Source of the DNA: an uncultured Clostridia bacterium
GTDB lineage: Bacteria; Bacillota; Clostridia; TANB77; RGIG9151
Direction: 5' to 3'
DNA length: 10,238 nucleotides
Assembly: GCA_934500865.1 (NCBI GenBank)
Contig: CAKSUD010000065.1
Span: forward strand, 1-10,238
In this document: positions 6,073 to 10,238 of the stretch, piece after piece
Position numbering within the stretch: the stretch's first letter is position 1
Layout: each line of letters starts with the position of its first letter
Notes under the pieces: model-generated
What the model saw: the letters and a program-made list of their open reading frames with translations, nothing else
Told to the model about the DNA's origin: nothing
Database searches by the model: none
Made by a program: the position numbers and the translations under genes

Positions 6073-8586
6073 ATGGGAAAAAACAAAGGTGCAGTTTTAA
6101 CGGGAGTTATATTGATGGTTTTAGTTATGACACTAATTGGAGTGCCTTTGCTTGGTATGGTCGTTTATAATTATCGATTAAGGGAACTTAGTAATAGTAT
6201 AAAACGTGCCGAATATGAAAATGAAATGGCCATGGATGTAATTGCTGTTATTGTAAGAGAAACAGTAATACAAGCTATTTCTGATGCAAAGGATACTGCA
6301 ACTACGGGAGTTAACGAAATAGTTGAATTGCAAAGAAGTAATTATTCTTCTTTATATGGGAAATATACTTCTGAATGGATAAATGAGTATAATTTATGGG
6401 AAAGCAAGGTTTCGCCAAATGAGGAAATATTGGGTGGATTTTTAGCCTTAGTTTCGAGCCGTTCCGGTAGTGAAGACGATAGAACTTGGTGGAATAAGCA
6501 GACATCTGGCACAAAAGAAGAGCTGAAGAATAGTGCAATGGGAGACTACGTCTCGTTAAAAGTAAATGAAGAGTTGGAGCAAGTGGGAAGTAATGAACTT
6601 AGCAACGAAGAAAATGCTTCACTTGGAAATATGTTAGACGAAAACGGTGTGATAGATGAAGAAGTATTAAATGCAGCATATAACACAATTTTTAAAGGAA
6701 GATATCAAGCATCGATTGTTTCTGAGTTCTCAAGTAATTATATTGTTAATAACATTTTAACCCAAGATAGATATGATGGAATAGTAAATAATGGTGGAGT
6801 AGTTGACGTTACAGGAGATACAGATGTGCCACAGAGCGATAATTATTTAAAAATCGCTACACCAAAAGTAAGACAAGGTGGTAGGATAGAAGTAGATACT
6901 GAAACGAGATTTAAGAAAAATAGTACAACTCCTCCTACTACATTATCTGCAACGTTTGTTATTGGAACTCCTGAGTTCGATAGTGTTTCATCTGTTACAC
7001 AAGAGTCTATAACTTTAAGTAACGCGTTATTAAACCAAGGCGGAGTAATAGTCGGCGGAAAAATTAATGTGGAAGATAATACTACTGTAAAATATGGAAA
7101 TAACATTACTGTATTAGGCGGAGACAATACTAATGACACTGCAATAGAAGTGAAAAACGGAGCTAAATTAATTGCCGAAACTGTTGATGGGCTAGTTTCT
7201 AATTCAAGAGTTTCGACTGCAAAAGATATCGTTTTAAACGGAAACACAGTGTTTAATACAGGTACAAGCCCGATTTATTATAGAAATTTATATGTTGGAA
7301 ATTCAAATACAACTACTGCCATAAATGTTACATTTAATGGAGACGCTGTGGCTGAAGATGATTTAGAGATAAATAGTGAAGGAACTGTAAGCATTAATCA
7401 AGACTCGAATGCAAATTATTATGGTTTTAATGATACTAATAATAAGGGACCAGACTCTAGTAGTAGTATAGTGTTAAATTCTAAAGAATTAAGTAATAAG
7501 TCATTAACACTTGGGAATCTATATTTGGCAGGGCGTGCGTTTATTGAAGATGTAAGAGGTACTTCTAATATACCGATTTATAACGAAAGTGGTATTTTAA
7601 CAGGATATGCAGACACTACATACAAAACAGGGGAGAGTATTGCAATTAAAGGAAATTATTTGGCTTATCAAACACCGTTGTTTGATACATCAAGTAGTAA
7701 TTATATGTTTTCCCCGGATAAAATAATTTTTTCTACATATTTTATGAGTAGAAAAGTTAATAATGACGAAAGGCAAAATACACCGATTAATTTAGCGGAT
7801 GGATTTTCAGTTAAGCCTGATGATTGGAAAGACGGAGAAAGTTTTGATGTTAATAGAAAATGGAGATATTTCTCTGAATATGCAAGACTTTGCAGTTCTT
7901 TGGTAAAGAGCATTTCCGTTACAAGTAATGTAAGATACATAGAAGGAACAGCCTTTGATAATGAAGGTAAGGTAATAGGTTCAAGTAACGTTAGTGCAAG
8001 TGATACAAGCTTTAGAAACAATTTATCTACTGAATACGAAAAGTATACTAAATATTTCGGATACAGACCTATTGATGAAACAGGTGCTGTAGATATGACT
8101 AAAGCAAGAACGAATATTTTTGGAGATAACGGTTGGATAAAATCATTTACTAATTCAGAAAAAATTTCGGATATTGAGGGTGGAAAGTACTACTTGATTT
8201 TCAATAACGGAAGTGTTGAAAAAACACTTAGTGGAAGCGGAAACAAAGGTATTATTATTTGTAAGGGAGACTTGACACTTAATATTTCTGGAACAGTTGG
8301 ATTTAAAGGAATTTTAATTGTCGGTGGAAATTTAACCGTAAAAGGTGGAACACTAGTTTTAGAAGATGCAAAAGATGAAGTAATAAATACAATCATAGCT
8401 AATTATTTAGGTACAAACACTGGCGACACAGGAATTACAGGAGTACCGGGTTCTGTGTTTGATAAATTTGCTTATGATGGTTCTGGCTCTACTTATATAG
8501 TTACAGAAATAGGCGATGAACTTATTAATATTAATGATTTAATTGGAATTACGAACTGGAGAAAATCTAATTATGGAAGGTTGTAG
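6073..8586 (+). CDS. Very large PilX/GspK-like minor pilin with beta-solenoid domain (candidate tip adhesin)
   Basis: An 837-residue protein, far longer than typical pilins. The N-terminus MGKNKG^AVLTGVILMVLVM looks like a class III leader followed by a hydrophobic helix (7-32), as in PilX and GspK. Like those proteins it lacks Glu5 (Gly is at mature position 5). Residues about 35-235 are predominantly helical and acidic. From about 255 to 535 the sequence is Asn/Thr/Gly-rich with short alternating strands (GGVIVGGKINVEDNTTVKYG) typical of a beta-solenoid. A second solenoid-like stretch at about 726-765 (KGIIICKGDLTLNISG) resembles bactofilin or adhesin repeats. The end is GITNWRKSN. The ATG follows AAAGGTG (6061-6067). 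Lack of Glu5 and large size fit a subunit at the pilus tip, as GspK is in type II secretion. Clostridioides difficile PilK may be the counterpart. Binding target unknown. Confidence 0.85.
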   Translation: MGKNKGAVLTGVILMVLVMTLIGVPLLGMVVYNYRLRELSNSIKRAEYENEMAMDVIAVIVRETVIQAISDAKDTATTGVNEIVELQRSNYSSLYGKYTSEWINEYNLWESKVSPNEEILGGFLALVSSRSGSEDDRTWWNKQTSGTKEELKNSAMGDYVSLKVNEELEQVGSNELSNEENASLGNMLDENGVIDEEVLNAAYNTIFKGRYQASIVSEFSSNYIVNNILTQDRYDGIVNNGGVVDVTGDTDVPQSDNYLKIATPKVRQGGRIEVDTETRFKKNSTTPPTTLSATFVIGTPEFDSVSSVTQESITLSNALLNQGGVIVGGKINVEDNTTVKYGNNITVLGGDNTNDTAIEVKNGAKLIAETVDGLVSNSRVSTAKDIVLNGNTVFNTGTSPIYYRNLYVGNSNTTTAINVTFNGDAVAEDDLEINSEGTVSINQDSNANYYGFNDTNNKGPDSSSSIVLNSKELSNKSLTLGNLYLAGRAFIEDVRGTSNIPIYNESGILTGYADTTYKTGESIAIKGNYLAYQTPLFDTSSSNYMFSPDKIIFSTYFMSRKVNNDERQNTPINLADGFSVKPDDWKDGESFDVNRKWRYFSEYARLCSSLVKSISVTSNVRYIEGTAFDNEGKVIGSSNVSASDTSFRNNLSTEYEKYTKYFGYRPIDETGAVDMTKARTNIFGDNGWIKSFTNSEKISDIEGGKYYLIFNNGSVEKTLSGSGNKGIIICKGDLTLNISGTVGFKGILIVGGNLTVKGGTLVLEDAKDEVINTIIANYLGTNTGDTGITGVPGSVFDKFAYDGSGSTYIVTEIGDELININDLIGITNWRKSNYGRL
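8575..8580 (+). promoter_or_regulatory. Ribosome binding site inside the upstream gene, fixing the pilW-like start
   Basis: GGAAGG lies within the last codons of the large minor-pilin gene, 10 bases before the ATG at 8591. It supports that ATG over the TTG at 8543, which would add 16 hydrophilic residues before the class III leader. The stop and start are only 4 bases apart, so the two tip-complex subunits are probably translationally coupled. Confidence 0.7.
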
Positions 8587-8590
8587 ATAT

Positions 8591-9166
8591 ATGAAAAGCA
8601 ATAAAGGGGTTACCTTGGTAGAATTAATTATTGCTATGGCGCTTATTTTTATTGTATTACCTTTCGCTTGGAGTTATATTAATTCAAGCATACAAGATAA
8701 TGCGACAATTAATAATAAGGTTGCCGTTCAGTCATCTGTGAACTCTTTAATGAATCAATTGCAAAAGGATGTACAAGAGGCTAGGTATCCTATTAATCCT
8801 AATTCGGAGGATTATATTGATGTAAAAGCTGATGGTTTCTTAATTTGCAAGCCGAATGTATATGATGAAGAAGGCAATACTGTATACCAAAGTGTGATAT
8901 ATAAGTTTGATGAAGAAAATAGAAAAGTAACTATAATGAATGGCATAAGGCTTGTGCCTCCCGGAATAGGGGAAACAGAGTATGGAATTGATGATAGCAA
9001 TGCCACTTATAATGAATTCAATTTTATAAAAACATTTATACTGGAAAAAGAAATAAATTCAAGTGGCGTAAATAACGGTATAAAAATAGACATTAGAGGA
9101 GAGATTGACAGTAAGTCAGGGTGCAGCTTAAATAATGTTTACTATACCAGAAATACGATATTTTAA
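8591..9166 (+). CDS. pilW: Minor pilin, PilW/GspJ-like
   Basis: A 191-residue prepilin and the last gene of the operon. The leader MKSNKG is six residues, and the mature N-terminus VTLVE has Glu5 (residue 11) followed by a hydrophobic helix to about 28 (LIIAMALIFIVLPFAW). The helical continuation INNKVAVQSSVNSLMNQLQK and then DVQEARYP is the pattern of PilW/GspJ minor pilins. The remainder is mixed alpha/beta, ending CSLNNVYYTRNTIF. Two cysteines, C86 and C178, could form a disulfide. The start at 8591 is chosen because the leader must be short. It follows the stop of the large minor-pilin gene by 4 bases. It probably joins the PilV- and PilX/GspK-like proteins in a priming complex. About 290 bases of non-coding DNA follow before convergent lexA. 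Confidence 0.88.
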   Translation: MKSNKGVTLVELIIAMALIFIVLPFAWSYINSSIQDNATINNKVAVQSSVNSLMNQLQKDVQEARYPINPNSEDYIDVKADGFLICKPNVYDEEGNTVYQSVIYKFDEENRKVTIMNGIRLVPPGIGETEYGIDDSNATYNEFNFIKTFILEKEINSSGVNNGIKIDIRGEIDSKSGCSLNNVYYTRNTIF

Positions 9167-9223
9167 TCAGACTGAGTCTACATTAAACTAAAGTTTTAAC
9201 TCATAGCTCGAACTTCCTTGGAA

Positions 9224-9440
9224 AATAAAAAAGGAAAAAAATATATAAATTGCACTCCAAGGACTACGTTTTTTAAAGTTCTATCCAAATTACCAACCGT
9301 CGCTCAAAGTCGACATCCTGTCGACTCTCGCTCAAAATTTCATCCGCGAAATTTTGACGGTTTTGCCTTCGGCAAATTTGGAGAACTGGGAAAAAACTCC
9401 GTAAAGTCGCTTAATTTATATATTTTTTTCCTTTTTTATT
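9224..9440. repeat. 217-base foldback element with perfect 28-base terminal inverted repeats (MITE-like, possible bidirectional terminator)
   Basis: Bases 9224-9251 are the exact reverse complement of 9413-9440 (28 of 28). Pairing continues inward with interruptions: GACT 9262-9265 with 9405-9408, six T at 9269-9274 with six A at 9391-9396, AGTTCT 9277-9282 with AGAACT 9382-9387, CCAAATT 9285-9291 with 9375-9381, and AACCGTC 9295-9301 with GACGGTT 9356-9362. It lies between convergent genes and ends 14 bases from the lexA stop. The A-rich left and T-rich right arms give a T-tract in either direction of transcription. There is no transposase and no clear target-site duplication in the flanks. 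The 57 bases before it (9167-9223) hold only an 11-base palindrome, AGACTGAGTCT (9169-9179). Confidence 0.88.
9295..9376. other. Nested multi-hairpin core of the foldback element
   Basis: Three perfect hairpins lie close together. AGTCGACA/TGTCGACT (9308-9315, 9319-9326) has loop TCC. CAAAATTTC/GAAATTTTG (9333-9341, 9348-9356) has loop ATCCGC. TTTGCC/GGCAAA (9362-9367, 9371-9376) has loop TTC. The first two are enclosed by AACCGTC/GACGGTT, and each is preceded by the direct repeat TCGCTCAAA (9300-9308 and 9328-9336). The arrangement suggests a branched single-stranded DNA or RNA fold. The GC-richer hairpins stand out from the AT-rich surroundings. Confidence 0.8.
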
Positions 9441-9454
9441 GTTGCTTGTTATTG

Positions 9455-10075
9455 TTACATTTTTCGAATTAGTCCGGCTACTTTTCCTAAAATTATGGCC
9501 TCTTTTACTATAATAGGTTCCATAGTAGAGTTTTCAGGTTGAAGTCTAATGTGGTCTTTTTCTTTATAAAATGTTTTAACAGTAGCTTCATCATTTATAA
9601 GTGCAACTACGATTTCTCCGTTATTTGCGACAGATTGCTGTTTCACGATTATATAGTCTCCGTCAAAAATTCCAGCTTCTATCATACTTTCACCTTTTAC
9701 TTTTAGCATAAATGAATTACCAGAACTTCCGATAAAATCAGCAGGAATTGGGAAAGTCCTTTCTAAGTTTTCAGTAGCTAGAATAGGAGTGCCTGCTGCA
9801 ACTTTACCGATTACAGGAACATTTACAATGTCGTTTTCTCCAACAACTTCAGAAATATTTGAATTTTTAACACGAATTCCACGAGATTTTGCATCGGCTT
9901 TTTCAAGCAAGCCGTTTTTCTTTAATGTTTCTAAGTGTGCATGTACGGTAGAAGTAGAACTTAGCCCAACTCCTTGACATATTTCACGTATGGAAGGGGG
10001 ATAGCCATTTTCATTCATATATTCAGTAACGAATTCTAAGATTTTTCTTTGTTTATCTTCACCTTTTTTACTCAT
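9455..10075 (-). CDS. lexA: LexA repressor, SOS response regulator
   Basis: A 206-residue protein of the usual LexA length. Residues 1-65 form the winged helix-turn-helix DNA-binding domain (YPPSIREICQGVGLSSTSTV is the typical recognition region). The self-cleavage site is A94-G95 in KVAAGTP. The S24-type catalytic pair is Ser130 (KGESM) and Lys167 (EATVKTFY). RecA on single-stranded DNA triggers cleavage, which relieves repression of DNA-repair genes. All key residues are present, so it should be functional. The ATG on the reverse strand (10075) follows GAAAGGA (10086-10092) at 10 bases. It is convergent with the pilus operon and separated from it by the foldback element. There is no evidence here that it controls the pilus genes. 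A promoter and LexA box upstream imply autoregulation. Confidence 0.97.
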   Translation of the reverse strand: MSKKGEDKQRKILEFVTEYMNENGYPPSIREICQGVGLSSTSTVHAHLETLKKNGLLEKADAKSRGIRVKNSNISEVVGENDIVNVPVIGKVAAGTPILATENLERTFPIPADFIGSSGNSFMLKVKGESMIEAGIFDGDYIIVKQQSVANNGEIVVALINDEATVKTFYKEKDHIRLQPENSTMEPIIVKEAIILGKVAGLIRKM

Positions 10076-10108
10076 TCGTTCTCAGTCCTTTCATAATCTT
10101 TTGTAAGT

Positions 10109-10137
10109 ATTTTATCACATTGAAATTCAAATTGCAA
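10109..10137 (-). promoter_or_regulatory. Predicted lexA promoter (sigma-A type)
   Basis: On the reverse strand, TTGCAA (10137-10132) and TAAAAT (10114-10109) are separated by exactly 17 bases, close to the TTGACA/TATAAT consensus. The -10 element ends 33 bases before the lexA ATG. The spacer contains the palindrome TTGAAATTCAA (10121-10131), whose significance is unknown. Confidence 0.65.
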
Positions 10138-10148
10138 ACATTTGTTCA
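10135..10148 (-). promoter_or_regulatory. LexA (SOS) box overlapping the lexA -35 region
   Basis: The reverse strand reads TGAACAAATGTTTG. It matches the Gram-positive LexA consensus CGAACRNRYGTTCG at 12 of 14 positions, with C-to-T changes at the first position and in the last half-site. It overlaps the predicted -35 element, so bound LexA would block its own transcription. Confidence 0.75.
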
Positions 10149-10177
10149 TTGTTTTTTAGAATATAAATTGCAATAAT

Positions 10178-10194
10178 AAGTGTCGCACTTTTTT
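10178..10194 (+). other. Short palindrome followed by six T, upstream of lexA
   Basis: AAGTG (10178-10182) and CACTT (10186-10190) flank TCG, and the T-run spans 10189-10194. Read on the + strand this resembles a very weak terminator; read either way it could be an operator. The stem is only five base pairs, so the function is uncertain. I see no gene from 10149 to the window end. Confidence 0.3.
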
Positions 10195-10238
10195 ATAAAT
10201 GATTCATAAAATTTTACGATACAATTTTTGCCATTTCT

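Noticed and set aside
6843..7247. 134-codon open frame on the - strand within the large minor-pilin gene
   Set aside because: It is antisense to a well-supported coding region, has no recognisable domain and is biased in composition as expected for the reverse of Asn/Thr-rich codons.
8543..8590. TTG start 16 codons upstream of the pilW-like gene
   Set aside because: It would place a hydrophilic extension before a class III leader; the ATG at 8591 has its own GGAAGG ribosome site.
9218..9472. 84-codon open frame in the intergenic region, starting with TTG
   Set aside because: It runs through both arms of the 28-base inverted repeat and all the hairpins, has no ribosome site, overlaps the end of lexA on the other strand, and its low-complexity protein matches no family I know.
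9789..9977. 62-codon open frame on the + strand inside lexA
   Set aside because: It is antisense to a complete lexA with all catalytic residues and shows no sign of being coding.
10197..10225. Possible rightward promoter ending in TACAAT
   Set aside because: The -10-like hexamer is good, but there is no acceptable -35 at proper spacing and no downstream gene is visible in the window.

Overview
The window is AT-rich DNA that reads like a low-GC Gram-positive bacterium of the class Clostridia. The supporting signs are strong AGGAGG-type ribosome binding sites, a Firmicutes-type LexA with a matching operator, a PilM-PilN fusion, and short KG^FTLVE prepilin leaders. Genus and species cannot be fixed from the sequence; a gut Lachnospiraceae- or Clostridium-like organism is a guess.

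Bases 1 to 9166 are one co-directional type IV pilus (T4P) operon on the + strand. It is cut at the left edge, so its promoter and presumably the PilB/PilC/PilT motor genes lie upstream. The order is: three tandem type IVa pilin genes (the first lacking its 5' end); a short prepilin-peptidase gene holding only the N-terminal cysteine-motif domain; a structured intergenic hairpin; a pilM-pilN fusion; pilO; a lipoprotein with a PilO-like segment; a PilV/GspI-like minor pilin; a very large PilX/GspK-like minor pilin with a beta-solenoid body; and a PilW/GspJ-like minor pilin. Gaps are mostly 4 to 25 bases, with one start/stop overlap. The exception is the 91-base gap before pilMN.

The genes make biological sense together. 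The three pilins would supply the shaft. PilMN, PilO and probably the lipoprotein would form the membrane alignment platform. The three minor pilins would form a priming or tip complex, with the 837-residue protein as a candidate tip adhesin. The truncated peptidase lacks the aspartyl protease half, so a complete PilD must be encoded elsewhere if these prepilins are processed.

Bases 9167 to 9454 hold no convincing gene. Most of this is a 217-base foldback element (9224-9440) with perfect 28-base terminal inverted repeats and a nested multi-hairpin core. It lies between the convergent ends of the pilus operon and lexA, and looks like a miniature inverted-repeat element and/or a bidirectional terminator.

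Bases 9455 to 10075 (- strand) encode LexA, the SOS repressor. A promoter and an overlapping LexA box upstream indicate autoregulation. The remaining bases to 10238 contain this regulatory region and a short palindrome, but no gene that I can support.
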